Below are positions 9,836 to 19,269 of a DNA stretch of 64,000 bases, piece by piece. Position 1 is the stretch's first letter. Every line of letters begins with the position of its first letter. Below the pieces are notes generated by a model, which saw nothing but the letters and a program-made list of their open reading frames with translations, made no database searches and was not told where the DNA came from. This DNA comes from Pseudomonadales bacterium (GTDB lineage: Bacteria; Pseudomonadota; Gammaproteobacteria; Pseudomonadales; Azotimanducaceae): positions 3,286,001 to 3,350,000 of the forward strand of contig WLWP01000001.1 in assembly GCA_012103505.1 (NCBI GenBank), given 5' to 3'. A program made the position numbers and the translations under genes.

Positions 9836-11091
9836 CGTGCGACCCCTTGCCTTGGCCTAGGCTGATTCGTTGGTCTTCGCTCCGATCCCCTCTCTAAGCT
9901 AGGGTCAGATCCAATTCCCTGCCCATCCGCTTGCCTGCCCGGGCTCTTTCTGGCGACAGACGACTCACCTGCGATACGAACTCTAGTTCCAGAGGTGACC
10001 TGTCCAAGTGGCGTTACGACGAGTTTTTCACCCGATTCCAAACCAGTCGCGATAATTGACTCGCTCTCGTTTTGCCAGGCGATTTGTACATCCCGCCGCT
10101 TAAGCACGTCTTCTTCTACAACATAAACGTAACTATTTTGGTACACACTATTTGCTGGGATGACCAACGCATCAGGCATCGATCGACCTGCAATTGTCGC
10201 TATTACATATTCACCGATCTTGAGCGGCCTCTCTTGTCGCGCGAAGGGATCATTGATCTGGGCAACTGCGTGAAGTTGTCGAGAGACCTCGTCAATTGCA
10301 CCCTCGGTTCGCACAATTTGGCCTTGCCAATGAACCACTCCGCCCAAATCCGAGGTAAATCGGACCTCTGGTTGCGCATCTCCAGGATTTTCTGGCAGGT
10401 CGACAAACGCCAGATCTGCGTTCCTGATCGGCAAGCGGACTTCCACATAATCAGTCGCATATACTTCCGCTAAAGGCGTACCGGTGTTGACCACCTGTCC
10501 CAAGTCAACAGCTTGACTCAATACCCGTCCCGAAAAAGGCGCTCGGACTTGAGTACGTTCAAGATCAAGTTTTGCTTTCTCTAGATTCGATCGCGCAGAA
10601 CTCACCCGAGCCCTCGAAGCTTCCAGTTGCGGGATGCGTAGAACCAAATCCGAAGCCTTCTCGTCTTCGCCGCCTAGTCGCTGCCAGTCGACTTCGGCTT
10701 GTTCAGAACGCGCCTGCTCTTGTGCTTGGGCCTGTAGCGCATCCATCAACGTCGCATCAGCGATCTTCATGTTCGCCTCATAGTCACGTGGATCAACCTG
10801 CAACAACACATCACCTGGCGAAAAGAAACCTCCAGGACGAAAACTTGGGTTGATCGACATGATCTGACCGCTGACTTGCGCGACCAGAAAACTCTGCGTT
10901 CTCGGTTGGACTGTGCCGTAGCTTGGCACTGTGATGGCAAAAGGTCGGCGCTCCGTGCTGACAACTTCTACCACTGTTTGCGGACCAGACGGTCCGCCAC
11001 GACGCTGACTCTCTGGCGGGTTGTCGAAAATGAACCACGCGCCAAGCCCGAGTACAACCAAAATAACAACTGGCACGAGTATCCTAATCAC
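9832..11091 (-). CDS. RND pump periplasmic adaptor (membrane fusion protein)
   Basis: A 419-residue HlyD/AcrA-type adaptor joining the RND permease to the outer-membrane channel. The N-terminal signal anchor (MIRILVPVVILVVLGLGAWF) is followed by a lipoyl half (VPSYGTVQPRTQSFLVAQVSG), a helical hairpin with long heptads (residues ~100-170), the second lipoyl half (VRAPFSGRVLSQ) and a beta-barrel domain. The C terminus is a polar low-complexity tail rich in Arg, Gly, Ser and Pro. It overlaps both neighbours by four bases, so translation of the three pump genes is coupled. Confidence 0.92.
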   Translation of the reverse strand: MIRILVPVVILVVLGLGAWFIFDNPPESQRRGGPSGPQTVVEVVSTERRPFAITVPSYGTVQPRTQSFLVAQVSGQIMSINPSFRPGGFFSPGDVLLQVDPRDYEANMKIADATLMDALQAQAQEQARSEQAEVDWQRLGGEDEKASDLVLRIPQLEASRARVSSARSNLEKAKLDLERTQVRAPFSGRVLSQAVDLGQVVNTGTPLAEVYATDYVEVRLPIRNADLAFVDLPENPGDAQPEVRFTSDLGGVVHWQGQIVRTEGAIDEVSRQLHAVAQINDPFARQERPLKIGEYVIATIAGRSMPDALVIPANSVYQNSYVYVVEEDVLKRRDVQIAWQNESESIIATGLESGEKLVVTPLGQVTSGTRVRIAGESSVARKSPGRQADGQGIGSDPSLERGSERRPTNQPRPRQGVAR

Positions 11092-12446
11092 AAGTAGCTA
11101 CCTCCCAATGCGAGGTAGGTGGCGACTCGTACTTGCGCTGCTCGGCCATTGAGTTGTACCACGGTTGTTTCAGCATCAAACGCTCTTCTTTGCGATTCAA
11201 GCACAGTTGTGTAGGTCACAAGTCCTCGCTGATACTGATCGTTGGCAAGGAGCAGTGCGTTCTGCGCATTTTCATTCGCTGCCTCAAAAGCAGCAAGCCG
11301 CGCGACCACCGCATCGGCTTCACGCAGCGTCGTCTCAACTTCTGCGAAAGCATCATAAACCGTACCTAAATAGCGCGCCTCCGCTTGTTGGACACGTGCT
11401 TGTGCCTGTCGCTCTAATGCCAAAAGTCGTCCGCCTTGAAAAAGTGGCTGAAAAAGACTCGCAGACACCGACCAGGCGAGCTTCCCACCATCGAGCAAAT
11501 TTCCAAATTCAGGGTCATTGTCCCGTAGCGACGAACTTATATTCAACGCGGGAAAGCGTTGACGGTGGGCGACAGCAAGCTCGGCATCCGCTGCGAGCAA
11601 GTCGGGCCACGCACTCTGTACATCCAGCCTACGCTGCAGCAGTTGTGCGGGTACGCCAACACCTTGTAAGGCCTCGAGTTCTGGTAGGTCGTTTATGGGC
11701 AAGTCAACCCGACCGTCGGGATAGCTTCCAAGTAGCAAGTTTAGAGCCACCCCGGCATCAAATACCGCCTGGTCCTGGCTCGCGACATTGGCCCGTTCTT
11801 GCTGCACCGTGTTTTGCGATAGATAAACATCAAGGGCGCCATTCAGACCACTACGATAGCCTCTTTCGATGACATCGAGACTCTGGGTCAGACTCGACAA
11901 ACGCTGGGCGAAGACTTGAGCTAGGTGTTTAGCGGTCACGAGGTCGAACACGGATGCCACGACGCTCGCGACAAGTCTTTGTTCCTCGCGGCGATAAGCC
12001 AAAAGGTCAGCTGCGTAGGTCAGGCGCGCTGCCTTGTGGTCCTGTGCAAGACGACCCCATATATCGAGTTCAAAACTCAGGATCGCGCCAATCTCGTAGT
12101 TCTCCTGTACGCTGCTGGCCGACGTGCGACCACGCTGCCCGGTGCTGCTTGCTGTTAGCGTCGGAAATCTGGGCGAGCGAGCGATGTTTGCACTTTCTCG
12201 AGACGCTTCGACGGATTGCCATCTCGCTCGCAGGTCAAAATTCTCGACGAGCGCTTGATCTACGAAAGATCGAAGGGGTGCCTCTGCCCACCGTTTCAGC
12301 CACGCCGATCCGGAGAACTCTTCAAACCCAGACCATTGTGAAAAATTGTCCGGCACGACTTCTATTTCAGGCATGACCGACCGCTGATTGCTACACGCGC
12401 TCAGCAACAAACTACAGCTCAGCAAAACTACACATTGAGCATACAT
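11088..12446 (-). CDS. Outer-membrane efflux channel lipoprotein (OprM/NodT family)
   Basis: A 452-residue TolC-type outer-membrane factor with a lipobox (LLLSAC, Cys18 region), so it is probably acylated like OprM. Two repeats of the family are visible as long helices containing NFDLRARWQSVEASR in the first half and AELAVAHRQRFPALNISSSL in the second. It is the first gene of the pump operon. Only 42 bases separate its start from the divergent LLM gene. A TATACT hexamer lies about ten bases before its ATG, so the transcript may have a very short leader. Confidence 0.92.
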   Translation of the reverse strand: MYAQCVVLLSCSLLLSACSNQRSVMPEIEVVPDNFSQWSGFEEFSGSAWLKRWAEAPLRSFVDQALVENFDLRARWQSVEASRESANIARSPRFPTLTASSTGQRGRTSASSVQENYEIGAILSFELDIWGRLAQDHKAARLTYAADLLAYRREEQRLVASVVASVFDLVTAKHLAQVFAQRLSSLTQSLDVIERGYRSGLNGALDVYLSQNTVQQERANVASQDQAVFDAGVALNLLLGSYPDGRVDLPINDLPELEALQGVGVPAQLLQRRLDVQSAWPDLLAADAELAVAHRQRFPALNISSSLRDNDPEFGNLLDGGKLAWSVSASLFQPLFQGGRLLALERQAQARVQQAEARYLGTVYDAFAEVETTLREADAVVARLAAFEAANENAQNALLLANDQYQRGLVTYTTVLESQRRAFDAETTVVQLNGRAAQVRVATYLALGGSYL

Positions 12447-12488
12447 TTGGTCAGTATAACGCTATTCATCACGACCACGGGTTTGCCC

Positions 12489-13325
12489 ATGCAGTTCGGT
12501 ATCAAGACACCTCCACAGCAGTGTTCTTGGCAGGATATGGCGGCAATCTGGCGAGCCACCGATGAAATCCCTACTTTCACTAGCTGCTGGAATTTTGATC
12601 ACTTCTACCCACTCGTCGGCGACGAGAACGGTCCTTGCATGGAAGCGTGGGTAACGCTATCCGCACTTGCGGCAATGACCAAGCGAGTACGCATCGGCTG
12701 CATGGTCAACGGCACACCCTACCGCCACCCCGCAGTCATCGCCAACATGGCCGCGACCCTGGACATTGTCTCCAACGGGAGGCTCAACCTCGGTCTCGGA
12801 GCTGGTTGGCACGAGGGGGAATCAGCAGCTTATGGTATTGACCTCTTACCCATCGGACAAAGAATGGACCGCTTCGAGGAGAGCGTACAAATCGTCCGTG
12901 ACCTCCTCACACAACAAACCACGACCTTCGCAGGTACTTACTATGACCTTGCAAGCGCAAGATGTGAGCCCAAGGGTCCGCAGCAGAATGGGCCACCGAT
13001 TGTCATTGGCGGTGGGGGTGAGAAACGCACTCTGCATATCGCGGCGCAATATGCAGATCACTGGAACTTGCCCTTTGCGAGCCCAGCCCAATTCGCGGCC
13101 AAGTACGAGGTGCTAGAACAGCACTGCGCCACTGTTGGACGCGACATCGCCGAGATAGAGTGCTCTGTCCAAGTCGCTCTCCCACCGGATCAAGACCCGG
13201 GTGTGTCGGCGGGAATTGCAGCCGAATTACGCGCCGTTGGCGTTGATACGGTGATCTATACACTACGTAACCCGTATCGCGTAGACATACTCGAACCACT
13301 CGCAACCGCACTCGAGCGTATCTAA
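12489..13325 (+). CDS. LLM-class F420-dependent oxidoreductase
   Basis: A 278-residue TIM-barrel oxidoreductase of the luciferase-like family, close to the F420-dependent subgroup: MQFGIKTPPQ start, SCWNFDHFYPL, VRIGCMVNGTPYRHPAVIAN, NGRLNLGLGAGWHEGE and PIVIGGGGEKRTL. The last motif shapes the cofactor phosphate site. The frame is open upstream to 12435, but the ATG at 12489 starts exactly at the family's beginning. It forms a probable operon with the P450 24 bases downstream and then the DUF2889 gene. Whether it uses F420 or FMN is not settled by sequence. Confidence 0.85.
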   Translation: MQFGIKTPPQQCSWQDMAAIWRATDEIPTFTSCWNFDHFYPLVGDENGPCMEAWVTLSALAAMTKRVRIGCMVNGTPYRHPAVIANMAATLDIVSNGRLNLGLGAGWHEGESAAYGIDLLPIGQRMDRFEESVQIVRDLLTQQTTTFAGTYYDLASARCEPKGPQQNGPPIVIGGGGEKRTLHIAAQYADHWNLPFASPAQFAAKYEVLEQHCATVGRDIAEIECSVQVALPPDQDPGVSAGIAAELRAVGVDTVIYTLRNPYRVDILEPLATALERI

Positions 13326-13348
13326 CAACAACCGATTCTGGAGCCCAA

Positions 13349-14638
13349 TTGCAAGAAATTAATCGAATGGACTCGCCTGTATGCCCCGCGAGGCTCGCGG
13401 ATGCGACGCTGGCAGACCCCGAAGTCCTGGAGTGTCCCTATCCAACGTACGCCCTACTACGTGAGGAAGCACCCGTTTTCAAAGATCCTAATACCGGCAT
13501 ATATGTCGTGTCGCGCTACGAGGATCAGCGCAAGATCGCCTTGGACTACGACAATTTCTCAAACTTCAGATATTCCAACGACCACAGCTCGCTCAAAGGT
13601 AACGCACGTTTGGCCCACGAACGATTTTTAGAGAAAGGTTGGGTTCCTGGTGAATCCTTGGCCGCTAGGGACGATCCCAATCATAAGCAGATGCGGTCGA
13701 TCTTTGATCAAGCATTCCGACCTAAAAGAATCAACGCTATTGATGCGGATGTGGAAAAGCTTGCCTATCAACTCATGGCGGAATTTGTCAATGATGGGCA
13801 CTGTAATTTTGTGCACCAGTACGCGGTGCCATTGCCACTGTTCATCATCTGCCAGCAAATGGGCGCGGACATGGACGATGTTTGGCAAATCAAAAAATGG
13901 ACCGACGGGTGGATCAAGGGTCTATCGATTGGGTTATCCGAAGAAGAAACGATCTACTACACAGATTTAGAGATTGAGGCACAACACTATTTTCAGGCCA
14001 TCTTCGAGCGACTGCGCAAGACGCCGGATGACTCTCTGTTGTCAGACCTCGTCAACCTAGAGGTGCCTGGCTGGGGCCGGACTTTGACAGACAACGAGCT
14101 ACACGCCGAGATGATGCAGGACACCTTTGTGGGTGGTTCCGAGACCACAACCAATGCGATGGCTGCAGGTCTTATGCTCCTAGATAAGGACAAATCCGCT
14201 TGGGAGCAACTGAGCTCAAACCCAGACAAATACCTGAAGACCTTCTGCGACGAAGTCGTACGCCTAGAAACCCCAACCCAAGGCATGATGCGCGTTGCTA
14301 AGAACGACTACGAGTTACACGGCGTCCAAATCCCTAAAGGTGCACAAGTCGACCTCCGCTACGCATCCGGTAACCGTGATCCACGCCACTTCGAAAACCC
14401 AGAGGCGATAAACCTCGAACGCAAGAACGCGGGTAGCCACCTCGGTTTCAGTACCGGCACACATTACTGTCTCGGTGCTCCGCTTGCGCGACGTGAGCTC
14501 TACTGGGGGTTCAAAGCTTTCATTGATGCAGTAGAGGATTTTTCAGTCATTCCTAACAAAAATAATCTGCGACACTTGCCCAACTACAGTTTGCGAATTT
14601 TGAAAGAACTACACATCGAGTTTACTGCGCGAACATGA
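13349..14638 (+). CDS. Cytochrome P450 (first of three)
   Basis: A 429-residue soluble bacterial P450, a heme monooxygenase needing electrons from a ferredoxin that is not encoded nearby. I-helix motif VGGSETTTNA (residues 261-270), ExxR (Glu302-Arg305) and the heme loop FSTGTHYCLG with Cys374 as ligand are intact. The start is a TTG at 13349 with GGAG five bases upstream; the next ATG (13367) would be 23 bases from that site, so TTG is preferred. Placed after the LLM oxidoreductase and before the DUF2889 gene. The substrate is unknown, probably a terpenoid, steroid or fatty acid. Confidence 0.92.
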   Translation: MQEINRMDSPVCPARLADATLADPEVLECPYPTYALLREEAPVFKDPNTGIYVVSRYEDQRKIALDYDNFSNFRYSNDHSSLKGNARLAHERFLEKGWVPGESLAARDDPNHKQMRSIFDQAFRPKRINAIDADVEKLAYQLMAEFVNDGHCNFVHQYAVPLPLFIICQQMGADMDDVWQIKKWTDGWIKGLSIGLSEEETIYYTDLEIEAQHYFQAIFERLRKTPDDSLLSDLVNLEVPGWGRTLTDNELHAEMMQDTFVGGSETTTNAMAAGLMLLDKDKSAWEQLSSNPDKYLKTFCDEVVRLETPTQGMMRVAKNDYELHGVQIPKGAQVDLRYASGNRDPRHFENPEAINLERKNAGSHLGFSTGTHYCLGAPLARRELYWGFKAFIDAVEDFSVIPNKNNLRHLPNYSLRILKELHIEFTART

Positions 14639-14697
14639 TGCGAACCAAAACCCAAACTACGCTAGAATACCCGCCGCCTATCTTTTAGCGAATTTCT

Positions 14698-15672
14698 ATG
14701 GAATTGGTTTGTAACCCAAAAGGGCACGCCCCCGTGCGCCGTCCTAACAGTGTGCGTCGCACATCAACACTGGATTCGACATGGCCCAAAGGCCATGGCG
14801 AAACCATGCGCATCGAAGGGCGTTGTCGAGATCTTATTACGCGAGCCGATGTTGCGAATCACGAGGTAGCACGCTATGACGAGATGCTAGCCGAACTCAA
14901 TCAAGAGCGGCTCATAATGAGCGTGCACAGTGACCGTGTTGATCTGTCAGCACTCGTCGGTGCACGTGGAGGTGGCCACCTCCGAGCCGTATTGGACGAG
15001 AAGATTCATGAAGAACGAGTCAATGGCACGCCCCTTTATCTCCTCCTGGATGACATCTCTGGTGTGAGCTTGGTCTCTGGATGGGCATGGTCTCGCTGGG
15101 ATTCAGATTGGATGGACGACAGCGATTTCGATAACTTTGAATCCCGTCGCACGATGATGGAAAACGTCTGTACAGGTTTCGCGACTGGCAACAGCGCACT
15201 CACCGAGGTGCGACCACCGGACAATAATCCCCAAGTGCTACCTCTGCCAAACCCAGAAGACTTATTGAGTTGGCATGACCTCCCAACAATCAAACATGCA
15301 GGTTTTCGCCGCGCTCGTCGCATCGATGTTTGGCTGGACGATAACGCAATCCAGATCGATGTCGGATTTCAAGACAGCGCGAGTGATCCAGAAGTCGATC
15401 GCGTCGCGATCCATGAGTATCACGTTACCGGAAGCGCAGATCTCGAAACTCTAGAGCTCACCCGAATCGACGCAACGCCGCATGTATTGCCCTTTCCAGA
15501 GTGCCCAGGTGCGATTGCCAACATACAAAAAATGGTCGGGACATCCTTGCTCGAGATGCGGGCGAGAGTGATTGAAACATTGCCTGGGGTGCTGGGCTGC
15601 ACCCACTTGAATGATGTTTTGCGTAGCTTGGCTGAAGTTTCCTCTCTCGCTGAGCGAGTTAGCCGGGACTAG
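14698..15672 (+). CDS. DUF2889-family protein
   Basis: A 324-residue protein of unknown function that I place in DUF2889 from VRRTSTLDSTWPKG, the later RCRDLIT, the acidic VDVWLDD-like strand (RIDVWLDDNAIQIDVGF) and the C-terminal GCTHLNDVLRSLAE. Proteins of this family commonly sit near P450 and acyl-CoA genes, as here (60 bases after a P450). No signal peptide or membrane segment is seen. The ribosome site before ATG 14698 is weak, so a later start is possible. Function should not be guessed. Confidence 0.65.
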   Translation: MELVCNPKGHAPVRRPNSVRRTSTLDSTWPKGHGETMRIEGRCRDLITRADVANHEVARYDEMLAELNQERLIMSVHSDRVDLSALVGARGGGHLRAVLDEKIHEERVNGTPLYLLLDDISGVSLVSGWAWSRWDSDWMDDSDFDNFESRRTMMENVCTGFATGNSALTEVRPPDNNPQVLPLPNPEDLLSWHDLPTIKHAGFRRARRIDVWLDDNAIQIDVGFQDSASDPEVDRVAIHEYHVTGSADLETLELTRIDATPHVLPFPECPGAIANIQKMVGTSLLEMRARVIETLPGVLGCTHLNDVLRSLAEVSSLAERVSRD

Positions 15673-15682
15673 CAACAGCTTG

Positions 15683-16921
15683 TTAGGCCTTGGGGTGTAC
15701 CTGGACCATGATCTTTGAGTAGCCATTCACAAAGTTGGACAGCACCCTTTCCGGTGGCTCGAGTACCTCTACCCGATCCCATCGAGCAAGTATCTCCTCC
15801 CAAAGGATCTTGAGCTGTAGCTCTGCCAAACGCATTCCGAGGCAGCGGTGAATCCCAAATCCGAACGAAAGGTGTTGCCGCACGTTTTTCCGTTCAATGT
15901 TTAGATCGTTTGGATTTTCAAACGCGTCTTCGTCGCGGTTGCCAGCGTAATACCACATAACGACTTTATCGCCTTTACGTATCTGCTTGCCGCTAAGTTC
16001 GTAGTCAACATGAGCGGTTCTGCGCATATGCGAGAGCGGCGTCTGCCAACGAATAATCTCAGAGACCGCACCTCCTAAGAGTTTCGGGTTCGCCTTGAGC
16101 TTGGCGAGCTGATCAGGATACTGATGAAATGCATTGATGCTGCCGCTCATGCTGTTGCGCGTTGTGTCGTTGCCGCCGACGATCAGGAGTAGCAAGGTAC
16201 CCAAAAACTCATGGTCGGATTGGTCTGCTGTCTCTGGGTCGTTGGCAAGCATGGTCACTAAATCAAAGTTACTACCACCACGTCTGTCATCGCGAAGCGC
16301 TTTGAAATATGCCAAACATTCCATCAACTCCTTTATCCGACCCTCTTGGCCGTCAACTAAGATTGGCGAGTCCGCTTCCGCAGTTGTGACATCAGACCAA
16401 CGCGTGAGTTTACGGCGATCTTCAAATGGGAAATCAAACAATGTCGCCAACATTTGCGTGGTTAACTCGATCGACACCTTATCCACCCAATCAAAAGGCT
16501 CGTTGAGCGGCACGCTATCCAGAGTTTTTTGTGCGCGCTCACGAATCAGTTTTTCAAAACTCATCAGACTATCGGGCTTAACAATTCCGCTCACGGATTT
16601 TCTTTGCGGACCGTGATTCGGTTGATCCATGGTGATGAAACTCGAAATGAAGAACTCACTATCTGCATCACCGACAATCTCGTCATCGACGATGATGCCG
16701 CCGAGATATGCGCTGGACGAGAAGGCCTCGTTATTCGTATCGACTTCCTGGATGTCTTTGTATCGGGTGACAGACCAGTAAGGTCCGTAGGGACTCTCTT
16801 CACAATAGTGCACAGGATCATTGGCTCTGAGTTCTGCGAACAGCGGCAAGATCTCCTGATCTGCAAATCGTTGCGGATCAGCTGGATGGAGGTTTTCTGA
16901 GAGATTTATCGCTTCGCTCAT
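15683..16921 (-). CDS. Cytochrome P450 (second of three)
   Basis: A 412-residue P450 with all hallmarks: I-helix VGGNDTTRNS (residues 248-257), ExxR at Glu288-Arg291, and heme loop FGFGIHRCLG with Cys360. The segment MRRTAHVDYELSGKQI resembles the branch that includes steroid C27 and terpene-alcohol hydroxylases, but that assignment is inference. It lies 69 bases downstream of an SDR dehydrogenase and, with the TetR gene before it, looks like a TetR-SDR-P450 unit: hydroxylation followed by alcohol oxidation would fit. Confidence 0.92.
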   Translation of the reverse strand: MSEAINLSENLHPADPQRFADQEILPLFAELRANDPVHYCEESPYGPYWSVTRYKDIQEVDTNNEAFSSSAYLGGIIVDDEIVGDADSEFFISSFITMDQPNHGPQRKSVSGIVKPDSLMSFEKLIRERAQKTLDSVPLNEPFDWVDKVSIELTTQMLATLFDFPFEDRRKLTRWSDVTTAEADSPILVDGQEGRIKELMECLAYFKALRDDRRGGSNFDLVTMLANDPETADQSDHEFLGTLLLLIVGGNDTTRNSMSGSINAFHQYPDQLAKLKANPKLLGGAVSEIIRWQTPLSHMRRTAHVDYELSGKQIRKGDKVVMWYYAGNRDEDAFENPNDLNIERKNVRQHLSFGFGIHRCLGMRLAELQLKILWEEILARWDRVEVLEPPERVLSNFVNGYSKIMVQVHPKA

Positions 16922-16990
16922 GATGACACCCTGTACTAATAATTATTCGTTTCGACACCCTACTCCTGCGTAAAGCGCAATGCGAGTTGG

Positions 16991-17779
16991 CTAAACAACT
17001 GGCGACATCCCGCCATCAACATTCACCGCCGTCCCTGTCACGTACCTTGCACCCTCGGAACACAAGAAGGCGATAACGTCGCCCGCTTCGCTCGCATCGC
17101 CAACACGGCCCATTGGAATCATGCGGTTAAATACAGCGTAATGCTCATCAAGGGTCAAATCTGGGTTTTCGGCGTGTGCCTTTTCGAACCGCCTTTCGTG
17201 CTGACGACTGCGCAGAAAACCGACGCAAACGGTGTTTACCCGAACGCCATCCGCCGCGAACTCTGTGGCCCAAGTTTTCGTGAGCGAAATTCCAGCTGCC
17301 CGAGACATCGCCGTTGGCTGTGATGCTCGACCAGGCGCTTTGCCACCGGGGGTTGTCGTGTTACATATCGCACCACCATCTTTCTTAAGGTGCGGCAGCG
17401 CGTAGCGCGTGCAATAGATCGCACCTTTAACCTTGAGCGTAAAGTCATCATCAAACTGATCGTTGGTCATGTCTTCGAACCGCGCTGCAGAGGAGGTCCC
17501 TGCATTATTCACGAGAATGTCCACGCGACCCCATGAGGCGACTACGCTGTTTACCATCGCCTCACAAGCGCTTTCATCCCGAACATCCGTGGCGATCCCT
17601 ATCACCTCGTTACCTGTCGCCGCGCTAATCTCAGTCGCCACCCGGTCTAGGTCCGCCTGTGTACGCGACACTAAGACAACCTTTGCTCCCTCTGCTGAAA
17701 GTCTCTCTGCAGCCGCTCTACCTATCCCTTCGCTACCGCCGGTGATGATAGCCACCTTATTCTCGACACCTAAATCCAT
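16991..17779 (-). CDS. SDR oxidoreductase lacking the usual Tyr-xxx-Lys pair
   Basis: A 262-residue short-chain dehydrogenase/reductase by its cofactor motif (ITGGSEGIGRAAAERL), NNAG, the VRVNTVCVGF segment and the C-terminal YVTGTAVNVDGG. Where the active-site YxxxK should be, the sequence reads QPTAMSRAAGISLTK, so Tyr is replaced by Thr and Lys by Arg. Catalysis is therefore doubtful or different, although related SDRs with the same TAxSRAAG signature exist to my memory. It lies between TetR and P450 genes on the same strand, with a 14-bp palindrome 24 bases before its start. Confidence 0.87.
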   Translation of the reverse strand: MDLGVENKVAIITGGSEGIGRAAAERLSAEGAKVVLVSRTQADLDRVATEISAATGNEVIGIATDVRDESACEAMVNSVVASWGRVDILVNNAGTSSAARFEDMTNDQFDDDFTLKVKGAIYCTRYALPHLKKDGGAICNTTTPGGKAPGRASQPTAMSRAAGISLTKTWATEFAADGVRVNTVCVGFLRSRQHERRFEKAHAENPDLTLDEHYAVFNRMIPMGRVGDASEAGDVIAFLCSEGARYVTGTAVNVDGGMSPVV

Positions 17780-17802
17780 GTTACTTCCCCCAAGTTAAGA
17801 GC

Positions 17803-17816
17803 CCGAGTCTACTCGG
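17803..17816. promoter_or_regulatory. 14-bp palindrome upstream of the SDR gene
   Basis: CCGAGT-CT-ACTCGG is an inverted repeat with perfect 6-base arms, between the TetR stop and the SDR start. It differs from the palindrome in the tetR promoter, so if it is an operator it may serve another regulator. It could also be a short transcription-stalling hairpin. Confidence 0.3.
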
Positions 17817-17845
17817 AGCCCAGTCATGTGCTCAAACAAAAAAAG

Positions 17846-18433
17846 TTAAGCAGAATTGTCTAAAAAGGTCGCCCAACGGGTCGCCCACTCATCCAAAAGT
17901 GTGTCCCGCACCGGCTCGACTGGCGCATCCCGCTGTAGCATGGACAAATAGAACAGCCAGCCGCCGAGCACACTGATTAACAAGGCTGAGATCTGCAGTC
18001 GTGACAGTCCCTTAGCCGCCGGTTTGCCTTTAGCCCAAGTCGTGAGACCCGCTAGCATGTCGGTATCTAGTTCCTGTTGCAGATCAGCCCCGAAATCAAG
18101 CAATCGGACCTCTTCGATGAGACGGGCGTAGGGTCTCTGGCGAATTGCCGCCTCTTCGTATTTCAACGCAATGGCAATGAGTTCGGCGCGTGTATCGCCA
18201 AAATCTGCGAGTCGATCTATCTCAAAATTGTCTGGCGTTTCGGAGAGCCGTGACTTCGCAATCTCAATCAATAGCGCTTGCTTACTCTCAAAATGGCGAT
18301 AAAAAGCGCCAGCCCTCGGGACTAAACCGGCACCCATTTCGATATTTCCAATCGACGTCTTTTGGTAGCCCTTCTCTACAAAAAGCTCGAGCGCGGCTTG
18401 CACGATGCGATCTTTAGTGTTGACTTGTTTCAT
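17846..18433 (-). CDS. TetR-family transcriptional regulator
   Basis: A 195-residue repressor-type regulator. The N-terminal helix-turn-helix is clear: DRIVQAALELFVEKGYQKTS followed by GAFYRHFESKQALL at residues ~40-55. The C-terminal ligand domain is unassigned. It heads a minus-strand group with the SDR and a P450 and is divergent from the CPBP operon, with a 13-bp palindrome directly at its own start. This arrangement suggests autoregulation and control of the P450 pathway by a hydrophobic ligand. Confidence 0.92.
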   Translation of the reverse strand: MKQVNTKDRIVQAALELFVEKGYQKTSIGNIEMGAGLVPRAGAFYRHFESKQALLIEIAKSRLSETPDNFEIDRLADFGDTRAELIAIALKYEEAAIRQRPYARLIEEVRLLDFGADLQQELDTDMLAGLTTWAKGKPAAKGLSRLQISALLISVLGGWLFYLSMLQRDAPVEPVRDTLLDEWATRWATFLDNSA

Positions 18434-18446
18434 ATAACAGTGTTAT
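18434..18446. promoter_or_regulatory. Candidate TetR operator
   Basis: ATAAC-AGT-GTTAT is an inverted repeat with perfect 5-base arms, touching the tetR start codon (18433) and 50 bases before the divergent CPBP start. A second ATAACGTT half-site lies about 11 bases on. Position and symmetry fit an operator for the adjacent regulator. Confidence 0.55.
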
Positions 18447-18496
18447 TTATTTTTTATAACGTTGATATTGTACACCAATTTAGAGGTCCGTTAAGC

Positions 18497-19234
18497 ATGA
18501 ATCATACAAGCTTGTCTGCAGAGCCCCGAGGCATCACAGCATCTCTTAACCCTGTCGTCGATATCGCTGCCGTAGCAACAGTCTCCCTCATCGTTCTCTT
18601 GCTTGAAGATTGGGCACGCGCTCAAGGTCTACTTGGCATTGGTGAGGACATGCGCGCGGTCACCGCGGTGATAGCCGGGGCTTCCACGGCCGTTGGCATC
18701 AACTATGCGCGCGGCGGTCGACTCTCCGACCTCGGTTTCAAAAAACCAAGCCGCTGGTCTCATGTGCCGCTACAGGTCTTTGGTATCATCGCTGCTTTCT
18801 TCGCCGTTCAAGGACTGGCAGCTCTAGTTGTCGCGCCTTACTTCGACTTGCCCACACCCGACTTATCGAAGTATGAGGGTATCGCAGGAAACTTAGGTGC
18901 CGCAGCTGTGATGTTTCTGCTACTACCTCTCACGGCTTCAATACCTGAAGAAATCATCTACCGTGGTTTTCTGATCGGTCGTCTCGAAGCCATCTTTGAC
19001 CAGAGCTTTAGTGGCGTTTGCGCCACCCTTGGTATCCAAGCGCTTATCTTTGGTGCCATACACTTCCAATGGGGCGTCGGCGGTATGATCGTGACAACCA
19101 TGATGGGACTTGTTTGGGGTACAGCTTATATTCTATGCGACCGCAATCTGTGGGTGGTGATCCTTGCCCACTCGGTCGGCCACCTGTTCCTCGTCACGCA
19201 GTTGTACCTAGCTGACACAATAGTTATCTGGTGA
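18497..19234 (+). CDS. CPBP-family intramembrane glutamic protease
   Basis: A 245-residue integral membrane protein with about seven hydrophobic segments. The family signature EExxxR is present at residues 151-156 (PEEIIYRGFL), followed by the GAIHFQWG histidine motif and the C-terminal LAHSVGHLFL. CPBP (Abi, Rce1-like) proteins are membrane proteases, often linked to peptide processing or self-immunity. The frame is open to 18362, but the ATG at 18497 has TAGAGG ten bases upstream and clears the divergent tetR. It leads a five-gene plus-strand series and is separated from the aspartyl protease gene by 35 bases. Confidence 0.88.
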   Translation: MNHTSLSAEPRGITASLNPVVDIAAVATVSLIVLLLEDWARAQGLLGIGEDMRAVTAVIAGASTAVGINYARGGRLSDLGFKKPSRWSHVPLQVFGIIAAFFAVQGLAALVVAPYFDLPTPDLSKYEGIAGNLGAAAVMFLLLPLTASIPEEIIYRGFLIGRLEAIFDQSFSGVCATLGIQALIFGAIHFQWGVGGMIVTTMMGLVWGTAYILCDRNLWVVILAHSVGHLFLVTQLYLADTIVIW

Positions 19235-19269
19235 GCGCGTGCTTGTGAACGAGACGGTACAATCTAGCG

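Noticed and set aside
11165..11872. 235-codon plus-strand open frame within the outer-membrane factor gene
   Set aside because: It is antisense to a complete, well-conserved OprM-type gene and its product has no recognisable features.
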